From JAAZPG01 sp012797375 (GTDB lineage: Bacteria > Acidobacteriota > Aminicenantia > Aminicenantales > UBA4085), in the NCBI GenBank assembly GCA_937868205.1, contig CALMMC010000077.1:1-49185 (forward strand): DNA of 49,185 nt, written 5' to 3'. The position numbers were made by a program, and so were the translations under genes. Below are positions 40,706 through 48,198 of the stretch, in pieces. The notes under the pieces were generated by a model that saw only the letters and a program-made list of their open reading frames with translations, was not told the origin of the DNA and did not search any database. Each line of letters opens with the position of its first letter. Position 1 is the first letter of the stretch.

Positions 40706-42058
40706 ATGAATCTCGAGGAGAAGCTCAAGCGGCTCCGGATGGAGCGGGAGGCCCGGTCCCGCGGCCCCGCGTCGTCCGTCGAGAACACGTGGTCCCGCCT
40801 CCAGCGGGAAGCCGGGCTTTCGACCAAGGAAAAGCTGGAACAGCTGATTCGGTTGACCGGGGGAACAGCCGGACCCCGGCCAAAAAAAAGCGTTCCGCGC
40901 GAGCCGGAGCCGAGGCCGCCTCTGCAGGTCTTCGAAAACGCCTACCCGCCGGACGCCCGCTATGGAAAGCTGAGAATCTCCGACGCCCTGGCCGTCGGCG
41001 GGGAGGTTCTCCGTTATCTCAGCCGGGACGAGGCGTTCCGCGACCTCGATCTTTCGACGACCGTCTTTCTCGACCTCGAGACGACCGGCCTGGCCGGGGG
41101 AACGGGGACGCTGCCGTTTCTCGTCGGTCTCGGCTATTTCCGGGAGAGGGCGTTCATCGTCGCTCAGTATTTTCTCGGCGACCCGGGCGAGGAAGAGCGG
41201 ATGCTCGAGGAGCTGTCCCGGTTGTTCGCCGAGAGACGCTTCAAGTCGGTTCTGACGTACAACGGAAAAGCGTTTGACCTGCCCCTGCTGGAGACGCGCT
41301 TCATCCTCCAGCGGAAATCCTTCTCCCTGGCCGGCCTGCCCCACTTGGATTTTCTCTTCGCGGCCCGGACCTTGTGGAAGCACAAGCACGAAAGCTGCCG
41401 TTTGTTTCACCTGGCCCAGCAGGTCATCGAGGCGCCCCGGGACGAGGACATTCCCGGGGCCGAGATCCCGTACCGGTATTTCGATTACCTGCGGACCGGG
41501 GATTTCGAGCGGATCGAGCCCATCCTTTACCACAACCAGGAGGACATCCTCTCGCTCCTGGGACTGGTCATCTCCGGGGCGCGGCTTTTTTCCGAGGAGG
41601 ATCTCGACGGTGAAACGGGTCCGGATCCCCTCGATCTCGTCGGCATCGGCAAGGTCTTCGCCCGGGCCGGGGAGGCGGCCCGCTCGACGCGGCTGTTCGA
41701 ACGGGCCCTGGTCGGACGGCTTCCGTCCGACGTCGCCGTTTCGGTCGTCCGGCGGCTGACGTCCCAGCTGAAAAAGGAAGCCGACTGGGAGAGGGCCGTC
41801 GCCCTGTGGCGGGACGGCTCGGCGGCCGATCATGTGTTCTGCTACCGCGAGCTGGCCATTTACTATGAGCACAAAGCCAGGAACCTCGCCGAGGCCAAGC
41901 GGATCACCGAAGAGGGTCTGGCCCTGGCCATGGAACGGTCCTCGGCCGAGAGGGTCGATTTTGAAAAACGGCTGGCCCGCTTGAACGCCAAGCTCCAGAA
42001 AAGCGGGCCGGTGAAAAAGAAGATCCGGTCTCACCGGGGGAGCGGAGAAGCGTCGTAG
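40706..42058 (+). CDS. YprB-type ribonuclease H-like exonuclease with TPR tail
   Basis: This 450-residue protein has a first 100 residues that are a basic low-complexity leader. Residues about 110-290 form a DEDDh-type RNase H-like domain (YprB family): TVFLDLETTGLAGGTG (the D-x-E motif), VLTYNGKAFDLPLLETRF and ILYHNQEDILSLLGL with His/Asp motif III. The final 150 residues contain TPR-like helices (ARSTRLFERAL, DWERAVALWRDG). Members are predicted 3'-5' exonucleases on structured RNA or DNA. I placed the start at ATG 40706 (MNLEEKLKRL) because a promoter -10 overlaps the ATG at 40667; the upstream start would add 13 residues. It is not obviously in an operon. The tRNA-Arg gene follows by 91 bases. 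Confidence 0.82.
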   Translation: MNLEEKLKRLRMEREARSRGPASSVENTWSRLQREAGLSTKEKLEQLIRLTGGTAGPRPKKSVPREPEPRPPLQVFENAYPPDARYGKLRISDALAVGGEVLRYLSRDEAFRDLDLSTTVFLDLETTGLAGGTGTLPFLVGLGYFRERAFIVAQYFLGDPGEEERMLEELSRLFAERRFKSVLTYNGKAFDLPLLETRFILQRKSFSLAGLPHLDFLFAARTLWKHKHESCRLFHLAQQVIEAPRDEDIPGAEIPYRYFDYLRTGDFERIEPILYHNQEDILSLLGLVISGARLFSEEDLDGETGPDPLDLVGIGKVFARAGEAARSTRLFERALVGRLPSDVAVSVVRRLTSQLKKEADWERAVALWRDGSAADHVFCYRELAIYYEHKARNLAEAKRITEEGLALAMERSSAERVDFEKRLARLNAKLQKSGPVKKKIRSHRGSGEAS

Positions 42059-42125
42059 GACCGCGGCCGCGGCCGGCCGGAGGCGCCGGGTCCTTCCGGC
42101 GCTGTCCTTTTTCGCTCGTTTCTGG

Positions 42126-42131
42126 CATAAT
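42126..42131 (+). promoter_or_regulatory. Possible -10 element of tRNA-Arg
   Basis: CATAAT about 19 bases before the mature tRNA 5' end fits a tRNA promoter -10. A -35 (TGTCCT, 42103-42108) at 17 bp is weak. Confidence 0.4.
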
Positions 42132-42149
42132 ATCGGCCGGCCGCCCGAC

Positions 42150-42223
<74 letters not shown>

Positions 42224-42332
42224 TTTCTCTTTTTCAATTCCCATATGGATTTATTGAGCGGCCTGCTGTGCCAAGGAAAACGCGCTGTGCCACTATTTGT
42301 GCCGCCGAGCCGGCTTCCCCTCGAGCAATATC

Positions 42333-42354
42333 ACGGCCCGCTTGGCCGGGCCGT
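42333..42354. terminator. GC hairpin downstream of the decayed methyltransferase gene
   Basis: ACGGCCCG and CGGGCCGT form a perfect 8-bp stem around a 6-base loop, between the tRNA gene and the pseudogene. No T-run follows on either strand, so terminator function is uncertain. Confidence 0.3.
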
Positions 42355-42413
42355 GGAAAACGGGCGATGCCGGGATGGGAGCCGCCTTTAAAGCCGATCG
42401 ACGGCCGGCATCC

Positions 42414-42870
42414 CTATAGCCAGGGCAGCTTGACGTTGCGACGGTATTCTTCTCAGGCGGGGCCGAACGTCTTGGCCAGATCGTCCTCCTCTCGAGGCGA
42501 AAACACCCGGGATCCGGCATAGAGGGCGATCCCGGCCCGCGACTCCGAGCCAGGAATTGAAGAGAAAACCGAGCCAAGGCAGGACGAAAAACGCCGCTCC
42601 CGTGTACAGCGGATGTTTGACGATCGCGTACGGGCCGGTCGTGATCAGCTCTTTCCGGGGGACTTTCCGCAGGATCAGAGCGACCGACCTGGCCCAGACG
42701 ACAACGCCGGGAACCAATAAGGCGATCGAGACGATTTTCAAGACGGGCGACGGGCCGCCGACGCTGAAGATCGACGGGCGCCAGACGTTCAGCGCCAGCC
42801 CGATGATGATCACCGGCAAAACCGATCTCGCGATTTTGTCCCCGCTTCCGACAAGAGTTTTCAGCTTCAT
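42414..42870 (-). pseudogene. Isoprenylcysteine carboxyl-methyltransferase-like gene, broken
   Basis: From ATG 42870 (with GGAGGG upstream) the frame encodes a membrane protein of the ICMT/NnrU-like group, with helices (VLPVIIIGLALNVW, IVSIALLVPGVVVWA) and the motif ELITTGPYAIVKHPLYTG. After GFLFNSWLGVA (about 42545) the frame changes. The family-typical ending is read one frame over: GIALYAGSRVFSPREEDDLA, KTFGPA, stop (TGA 42453-42455 where tryptophan is expected), EEYRRNVKLPWL, stop at 42414-42416. So there is one single-base insertion, most likely in the GGCCGGG run near 42531-42536, and one nonsense codon. The unshifted frame runs to 42388 with an arginine-rich nonsense tail. Two independent lesions make a sequencing error unlikely as the sole cause. 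The truncated N-terminal half may still be translated. Confidence 0.8.
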
Positions 42871-42988
42871 GCTTATCCCTCCGGCCGTTTGAACATTCTT
42901 TTCTTCCCGGAACGACGAGTTCTCTTGTATTGTACCCTTGGGAATTTTTTATTCCAACGGATAAAGGGGATGATCGCCGATGAGCTTT

Positions 42989-43018
42989 TTGGCCTTTCGT
43001 CTGAAAACATGAGATAAT
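42989..43018 (+). promoter_or_regulatory. Possible promoter of the MetH-activation-domain gene
   Basis: TTGGCC (42989-42994), 18-bp spacer, GATAAT (43013-43018), with the predicted start only about 7 bases before ATG 43032. Confidence 0.4.
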
Positions 43019-43031
43019 TTCCGCGGTTTCC

Positions 43032-43715
43032 ATGCCCTTGATTTCGCCGGTTCCCGTTCAGCTCGATCCGGGCGACGTCGTCCGCGTTCTTCGCTTGGAC
43101 CGGCGCCCGGGAGGAAAAAGGGCGGCCGGCCCGCTCCTGGCCGAGGCGGCCTCCCTTCTCCGCCCGCGGGCTTTCTACCGGGAAGCCTTTATCGAGTCCC
43201 GCTCCGCCGAGGGACTGACGATCGGGGGCCGCTTTTTCCGCAGCCGCCTTCTCCGCGGCCAGGCCGGGCGGGCCCTCAAGGTGTTCGCCTTTGTTCTCAC
43301 GATCGGCCCGGAGCTGGAGGAGGCGGCCGTCCGGGCGAAGGATCTCCTTCACCGGTACGACCTCGAAACGCTGGCCGACATGGCCGTCGAGGCGGCCGCG
43401 GCCGCGCTTGGGGAACGCCTCGCCGGCGCGTCGGGACTTGGACGCCTGGCCGCCCTGAGTCCGGGAACGGTGGAGGATTGGCCGGTCACGGAGCAGGTCC
43501 CGCTCTTTGCCCTTCTCGGCGACGGCCCCGGCCGGGCCGGCGTCCGGCTGACGAATTCAATGATGATGATCCCGCGGAAGTCGGTAAGCGGTCTTCTTTT
43601 TCCCTCGAAGGAAACTTTCTTGTCCTGCCGCCTTTGTTCCCGGCGCTCCTGTCCGAGCCGGAAAGCGCCGCCTGACCCGGAATTACGGCGCCGTCTCGGC
43701 GATCGAAAAGCCTGA
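43032..43715 (+). CDS. Stand-alone cobalamin-dependent methionine synthase activation-domain protein
   Basis: This 227-residue protein resembles the C-terminal activation domain of MetH, which binds S-adenosylmethionine for reductive methylation of B12. The core carries RLAALSPGTVEDWPVTEQVP and LTNSMMMIPRKSVSGLLFPS, matching the family signature S-P-G-Y...W-x-x-x-x-Q and (E/N)SMMM-x-P-x-x-S-V-S-G. The C-terminus adds four cysteines in CRLCSRRSCPSRKAPP, a possible metal or Fe-S site, as in stand-alone corrinoid-activation proteins. The promoter-like TTGGCC/GATAAT (42989-43018, 18-bp spacing) lies just before the ATG, which lacks a Shine-Dalgarno. No methyltransferase or corrinoid protein gene is adjacent, so its partner lies elsewhere. 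Confidence 0.78.
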   Translation: MPLISPVPVQLDPGDVVRVLRLDRRPGGKRAAGPLLAEAASLLRPRAFYREAFIESRSAEGLTIGGRFFRSRLLRGQAGRALKVFAFVLTIGPELEEAAVRAKDLLHRYDLETLADMAVEAAAAALGERLAGASGLGRLAALSPGTVEDWPVTEQVPLFALLGDGPGRAGVRLTNSMMMIPRKSVSGLLFPSKETFLSCRLCSRRSCPSRKAPPDPELRRRLGDRKA

Positions 43716-43751
43716 ACAAGCCTCAAAACCGTCCTTTTTCTCCCTCCGGGG

Positions 43752-43780
43752 TTGCAAAAGAGGCCGATTTCGTGTATAAA
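43752..43780 (+). promoter_or_regulatory. Promoter of the RHH-sat-AP-cysC-sugar operon
   Basis: TTGCAA (43752-43757), 17-bp spacer, TATAAA (43775-43780) with a TG just upstream. The leader is about 40 bases and has GGAGG about 7 bases before ATG 43826. The region is distinctly AT-rich. Confidence 0.72.
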
Positions 43781-43825
43781 ATCCTTTAATTTTTCCGATT
43801 TTTCCCCTGTTTCGAGGAGGCGACC

Positions 43826-44041
43826 ATGAAAAAGGAATTTACCGCTGTTTCGATCCCGACGTCCCTCTACAAAGAAATCGAGGAGGCTATCCGCGGAACC
43901 GCCGATCCGTCGGTTCCCAATTACGTCGCCCGAGTCCTCCGCGAATCGCTGAAAAAAACCGGTTCCCAGGAGGATGTGTTCAGCCCGGAAGATGAAGAAA
44001 AGGTCAAGGATCGCCTGAAAGCCCTCGGTTATATCGATTGA
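43826..44041 (+). CDS. Small RHH-like protein with AP-type LGYI tail (paralogue)
   Basis: This 71-residue protein has a ribbon-helix-helix-like start: strand EFTAVSIP, helix TSLYKEIEEAIRGT, then VPNYVARVLRESLKKTG. A separate tail follows, FSPEDEEKVKDRLKALGYID. The tail matches in style the last residues of many AP-superfamily/sulfatase proteins and aligns with the end of the 30134-30325 protein (VKKKLKGLGYIG). The RHH part could bind its own promoter region as a dimer and control the operon it heads; that is inferred. GGAGG precedes the ATG. It is followed after 70 bases by ATP sulfurylase. Confidence 0.78.
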   Translation: MKKEFTAVSIPTSLYKEIEEAIRGTADPSVPNYVARVLRESLKKTGSQEDVFSPEDEEKVKDRLKALGYID

Positions 44042-44111
44042 TGGCCGGGGATGCGTCTCCCGGGACAGCCGAAGCGGCATCCCCGGAGAAATACAAACGA
44101 GGAGCAATTTG

Positions 44112-45260
44112 ATGATTCAACCCCATGGCGGACAGTTGATCGACCGCGTCCTGAAGGGCGCGGCCCTGGACGAAGCGCTCAAGAAGGCGGCGTCTCTCCC
44201 GTCGATCCCTCTTGACGCCGAGCAGACCAGCGATGTCGAGAATATCGCCACGGGCGTCTTCAGCCCCCTGGAAGGCTTTTTGGGGGAAAAGGATTTTCGG
44301 AGCGTCCTGGACAAAATGCGGTTGGCCAACGGCCTGGCGTGGACGATTCCCGTGATTCTGGCCGTTGACCGGAAAACGGCCGACGGCCTGGCCGCGGGGG
44401 CGGACGTCGCCCTCCTGAATCCCGCCGGCGAGCCGGCGGCCATCCTTCACTTGGCCGAGAAGTACGGCTTCGACAAGGCCGAGACCGCCCGGAAGGTCTT
44501 CGGCACGGACGACACCGCCCACCCGGGCGTGGCCAAGATCATGAGCCTGCCCGACGTCCTGCTGGGGGGATCGATCGACCTGATCCGGGAAACGCCGACG
44601 CCCTTCCAGAAGTACAAGCTCACCCCGCGGGAAACCCGCCGGCTGTTCCAGGACAAGGGCTGGTCGACGGTCGTCGGCTTTCAGACCCGGAATACCCCCC
44701 ATATCGGCCACGAGTACGTCCAGAAATCGGCCTTGACCCTGGTGGACGGCCTGTTCATCAATCCGGTGATCGGGAAGAAGAAGAAAGGAGACTATCGCGA
44801 CGATGTCATCCTCTCGTCTTACGAGGAGCTGATCAAGAACTACTACGTCCCCGAACGGACCACCATGGCCATCTTGATGATGGAAATGCGCTACGCCGGC
44901 CCCCGGGAGGCCATTTTCCACGCGATCATCCGCAAGAATTTCGGCTGCTCCCACATCATCATCGGCCGGGACCACGCCGGCGTCGGCAGCTACTACGCGC
45001 CGTTCGCGGCCCAGGAAATCTTCGCCGACTTCCCCGACCTGGAAATCACGCCGCTGTTCTTCCGGTCGTTTTTCTACTGCAAAAAGTGCGGCGCGGTCGT
45101 CAGCGACAAGATCTGCCCCCATGGAAAGGATCACCAGATCCAGTTCCGGGGGACGGAGATTCGGGACATGCTGGTGCGCGGCGAATATCCTCCGGCCGAG
45201 CTCGTCCGTCCGGAAGTCGCCAAGATCATCATGGACGAGAAAAACCCGTTCAACGACTGA
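44112..45260 (+). CDS. sat: Sulfate adenylyltransferase (ATP sulfurylase)
   Basis: This 382-residue monofunctional ATP sulfurylase makes adenosine 5'-phosphosulfate (APS) from sulfate and ATP. Motifs are PHGGQLIDRV at the N-terminus, VVGFQTRNTPHIGHEY (sulfate/ATP binding Q-T-R-N and H-x-G-H), IIGRDHAGVGSYYAP and a terminal FRGTEIRDML. A zinc-type cysteine cluster (CKKCGAVVSDKICPHG) near residue 320 is typical of the archaeal/bacterial Sat group, not of CysD/CysN. I used ATG 44112 because AGGAG lies 7 bases upstream; a TTG three bases earlier is also open. It is followed by an AP-superfamily gene and APS kinase, not by APS reductase, so APS is directed to PAPS, probably for sulfation. Confidence 0.95.
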   Translation: MIQPHGGQLIDRVLKGAALDEALKKAASLPSIPLDAEQTSDVENIATGVFSPLEGFLGEKDFRSVLDKMRLANGLAWTIPVILAVDRKTADGLAAGADVALLNPAGEPAAILHLAEKYGFDKAETARKVFGTDDTAHPGVAKIMSLPDVLLGGSIDLIRETPTPFQKYKLTPRETRRLFQDKGWSTVVGFQTRNTPHIGHEYVQKSALTLVDGLFINPVIGKKKKGDYRDDVILSSYEELIKNYYVPERTTMAILMMEMRYAGPREAIFHAIIRKNFGCSHIIIGRDHAGVGSYYAPFAAQEIFADFPDLEITPLFFRSFFYCKKCGAVVSDKICPHGKDHQIQFRGTEIRDMLVRGEYPPAELVRPEVAKIIMDEKNPFND

Positions 45261-45284
45261 GCGGGGGATAAAGGATAAGCTCTC

Positions 45285-46652
45285 ATGCGCAAAGCTTTGA
45301 TCATCGGCCTCGACTCGGCCCCGGCGGAGATCGTCTTCGACCGCCGGAAGGAATTCCCCAACCTCAACCGCCTCCTGGAAAACGGATCCTACGGGACCAT
45401 GCGCAGCTCGGACCCGCCGATCACGATCCCGGCTTGGATGGTCATGAGCACCGGCAAGGACGCCGGACGCCTCGGGCTCTACGGCTTCCGCCACCGGACC
45501 GGCCCGGCGTACGACAAAATGTGGATCGCCACCGCCCAGTCGATCAACGAGCCGGCGATCTGGGACATCATCGGCCAGGCGGGAGGACAGAGCGTCCTGG
45601 TCAGCGTCCCCCCCAGCTATCCGCCCCGGCCGCTGGCCGGCAACCGGATCGGCTGTTTCATCACCCCGGGCGCGGACAAGGACTACACGTATCCCAAGGA
45701 GCTCAAGGCGGAAATCGAGGAAAAATTCGGGCCCTACCTGTTCGACGTCCCCTTCCGGATCGAGAACCGGGCCGAGATCCTCAAGGAAATCTACCGGATG
45801 ACCGAGAAGCGGTTCGAGGTCATCCAGTACCTCATGCGGGCCAAGCCTTGGAACCTGTTCATGTTCGTGGAAATCGGGGTGGACCGGGTCCAGCACGCCT
45901 TCTGGAAGTTCTTCGACAAGACCCATCATCTTTATGAAGCCGGCAACGAGTTCGAGGCCGTCATCGTCGATTACTACAAGTTCGTCGACGAGAAGATCGG
46001 CGCGCTTCTCAAGGAAGCCGGCGACGACACCGTCGTCCTGGCGGTTTCCGACCACGGAGCCAAGCGGATGAAGGGGGCCTTCTGCATCAATGAATGGCTC
46101 ATCGCCGAGGGCGACCTGGTCCTGGGCGCGGTCCCGGCCCGCGGCGCCAGCATCGAAAAGACGCCCATCGACTGGGCCAAAACGAAGGCTTGGGGCTGGG
46201 GCGGATACTATGCCCGGGTGTTCCTCAATGTCGAGGGCCGAGAGCCCCAGGGGATCATCAAGCCGGCCGATTACGAGAAGGAGCGGGAGGCCCTGGCCGA
46301 GCGCCTGCGGGGAATCCGCGGGCCGAACGGCGAGAAATGGGCCACCCAGGTCATCAAGCCCAACGAGTACTACGACGACGCCCGGGGCGACTATCCCGAT
46401 CTCATGGTTTATTTCGACGACCTCTACTGGCGTTCGGCCGGCACCCTGGGCTGGGGGACGATGTATCTGGCCGAAAACGACACCGGCCCGGACGACGCCG
46501 TCCATGCCCAGCACGGCATGTACATTTTCTATGACCCGCAGGCGAAGGTTTCGGCCCGCAAGGACATCGACATCACCGACATCGCCCCGACCGTTCTCAA
46601 GGCCCTGGGCCTGCCGGTCCCGGCGGACATGAAGGGCCGGTCCCTTCGTTGA
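45285..46652 (+). CDS. AP-superfamily phosphodiesterase/phosphomutase-like protein in the sulfate-activation operon
   Basis: This 455-residue cytosolic protein has the COG3379-type core: KALIIGLDSAPAEIVFD (Asp10), then DPPITIPAWMVMSTG with KDAGRLGLYGFRHR. The usual S-P-V-A-W/S-S-V-S-W nucleophile region thus has Thr (I-T-I-P-A-W). Metal ligands follow in GVDRVQHAFW and VLAVSDHGAKRM, and DIAPTVLKALGLPVPADMKG closes the core. There is no signal peptide or membrane helix. It lies 24 bases after sat and 23 bases before cysC, inside a PAPS-forming operon. A role in hydrolysing or transferring a phosphoryl or sulfuryl ester of a nucleotide or sugar is plausible but unproved. It is most like the cytoplasmic paralogue at 34521 in layout. 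Confidence 0.85.
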   Translation: MRKALIIGLDSAPAEIVFDRRKEFPNLNRLLENGSYGTMRSSDPPITIPAWMVMSTGKDAGRLGLYGFRHRTGPAYDKMWIATAQSINEPAIWDIIGQAGGQSVLVSVPPSYPPRPLAGNRIGCFITPGADKDYTYPKELKAEIEEKFGPYLFDVPFRIENRAEILKEIYRMTEKRFEVIQYLMRAKPWNLFMFVEIGVDRVQHAFWKFFDKTHHLYEAGNEFEAVIVDYYKFVDEKIGALLKEAGDDTVVLAVSDHGAKRMKGAFCINEWLIAEGDLVLGAVPARGASIEKTPIDWAKTKAWGWGGYYARVFLNVEGREPQGIIKPADYEKEREALAERLRGIRGPNGEKWATQVIKPNEYYDDARGDYPDLMVYFDDLYWRSAGTLGWGTMYLAENDTGPDDAVHAQHGMYIFYDPQAKVSARKDIDITDIAPTVLKALGLPVPADMKGRSLR

Positions 46653-46675
46653 TTTTATAAGGAGTAACGTTTATT

Positions 46676-47218
46676 ATGTGCGATCATCAACATGCGAAAG
46701 GCGTGACGCTGTGGTTCACCGGGCTGCCCTGTTCGGGGAAATCGGCCGTGGCCGACCGGGCCGCCGAGATCCTGAAAAACGGCGGCTACAACGTCGAGCG
46801 CCTCGATGGCGACATCGTCCGGCAGGACTTGACCCGCGACCTCGGCTTCTCCAAGGAGGACCGGGACGAAAACATCCGCCGGGTGACGTTCGTGGCCAAG
46901 CTCCTGACCCGCAACAACGTCATTGTCCTGACGTCGTTCATCTCGCCTTACAAAGCCATGCGCGAGCACGCCCGCAAGGAAATCGGCTCGTTCATCGAAG
47001 TCTACGTCAACACGCCCCTGGAGACCTGCATCCAGCGCGACGTTAAAGGCATGTACAAGAAAGCCATGGCCGGGCAGATCAAGGAATTCACCGGGATTTC
47101 CGATCCGTACGAGGTTCCGGAAAATCCGGAGATGATCCTGGAATGCGGCGCCGAGCCGCTCGAGGAGAGCGCCCGGAAGGTCATTCAGAAGCTGAAGGAC
47201 CTGGGCTTCGTTCGCTGA
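46676..47218 (+). CDS. cysC: Adenylylsulfate (APS) kinase
   Basis: This 180-residue kinase turns APS into PAPS. P-loop GLPCSGKS (16-23), LDGDIVRQDLTRDLGFSKED (APS binding), DENIRRVTFVAKLLTRNNV, then FISPYKAMREHARKEIG with S-P-Y-x-x-x-R, and the lid RDVKGMYKKAMAGQIKEFTG. KDLGFVR closes the protein. GGAG is 11 bases before the ATG. It follows the AP-superfamily gene by 23 bases. With sat this provides PAPS; lack of a PAPS reductase nearby favours use by sulfotransferases over cysteine synthesis. Confidence 0.95.
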   Translation: MCDHQHAKGVTLWFTGLPCSGKSAVADRAAEILKNGGYNVERLDGDIVRQDLTRDLGFSKEDRDENIRRVTFVAKLLTRNNVIVLTSFISPYKAMREHARKEIGSFIEVYVNTPLETCIQRDVKGMYKKAMAGQIKEFTGISDPYEVPENPEMILECGAEPLEESARKVIQKLKDLGFVR

Positions 47219-47253
47219 CCGGTCGCGGGACCGGCGCGCAGCGGGAGGGGGAC

Positions 47254-48198
47254 ATGAGCCGCTATCTCGTGACCGGAGGCGCCGGATTCATCGGCTCCCA
47301 CCTGGTCGAGACGCTTCTCGACCGGGGGGAGGAGGTCCGCGTCCTGGATAATTTTCTCACGGGGAAGCGGGAAAACCTCGCTTCCTTCGGCGGCCGTCTC
47401 GAAGTGGTGGAGGGCGATCTCCGCGATCCCGACGCCTGCCGGCGGGCCGTCGACGGCGTCGACTTCGTCCTCCACGAGGCGGCTCTGCCCTCCGTCCCCC
47501 GGTCCGTGGCCGATCCGTTCACGACCGATGAGATCAACGTCCGGGGGACGCTGAACCTCCTTTGGGCGGCCGCCCGGGCCAAGGTCCGGCGCCTCGTCTT
47601 CGCCTCTTCGTCGTCGGTATACGGCGCCGCCCCCGGCCTGCCCAAGCGGGAAGGGGAGGAGGGAAAGCCGCTGTCTCCCTACGCCGCGAGCAAATGGGCG
47701 GGGGAGAAGTACCTCCAGGTCTTCGCCAAGACCTTCGACCTGGAAACGGTCTCGCTCCGCTATTTCAACGTGTTCGGCCCGCGCCAGGATCCGGCCTCCC
47801 AATACGCGGCCGCGGTCCCGCTGTTCATCACCCGGATTCTCCGGGGCGAGGCGCCGACGGTTTTCGGCGACGGCGAACAATCGCGGGATTTCACCTATGT
47901 CGCCAACGTGGTCGAAGCCAACCTCCTGGCCTGCACGGCCGGGGGAGCGGCCGGCGGGGTGTTCAACGTCGCCTGCGCCGATCGGATCACGGTCAACGTC
48001 CTGATCGCCAAGATCAACGAGATCCTGGGAAAGTCTATCGCCCCGGTTTACGCCGCGCCGCGGCCGGGGGACATCCGTCACTCCTTCGCCGATATTTCGG
48101 CCGCGGAACGGGAGCTCGGCTACCGTCCGGTCGTCGGCTTTGAGGAGGGATTGCGGCGCACAATCGCCTGGTGCGGGCAAAGGGGGAACCATCGATGA
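47254..48198 (+). CDS. NAD-dependent sugar-nucleotide epimerase (UDP-GlcNAc 4-epimerase-like)
   Basis: This 314-residue extended short-chain dehydrogenase has VTGGAGFIGSHLVETLL (NAD site), SSSSVYG with catalytic Ser, the SPYAASKWAGEKY Tyr-x-x-x-Lys motif and RYFNVFGPRQDPASQYAAAV. The last segment is typical of WbpP/TviC-like UDP-N-acetylglucosamine 4-epimerases, which make UDP-GalNAc (or UDP-GalNAcA). Substrate call is by motif only. ATG 47254 follows GGGAGGGGG. Its stop overlaps the start of the UDP-sugar dehydrogenase (ATGA), so the two enzymes are coupled. Together they could give UDP-GalNAcA for a surface glycan. Confidence 0.85.
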   Translation: MSRYLVTGGAGFIGSHLVETLLDRGEEVRVLDNFLTGKRENLASFGGRLEVVEGDLRDPDACRRAVDGVDFVLHEAALPSVPRSVADPFTTDEINVRGTLNLLWAAARAKVRRLVFASSSSVYGAAPGLPKREGEEGKPLSPYAASKWAGEKYLQVFAKTFDLETVSLRYFNVFGPRQDPASQYAAAVPLFITRILRGEAPTVFGDGEQSRDFTYVANVVEANLLACTAGGAAGGVFNVACADRITVNVLIAKINEILGKSIAPVYAAPRPGDIRHSFADISAAERELGYRPVVGFEEGLRRTIAWCGQRGNHR

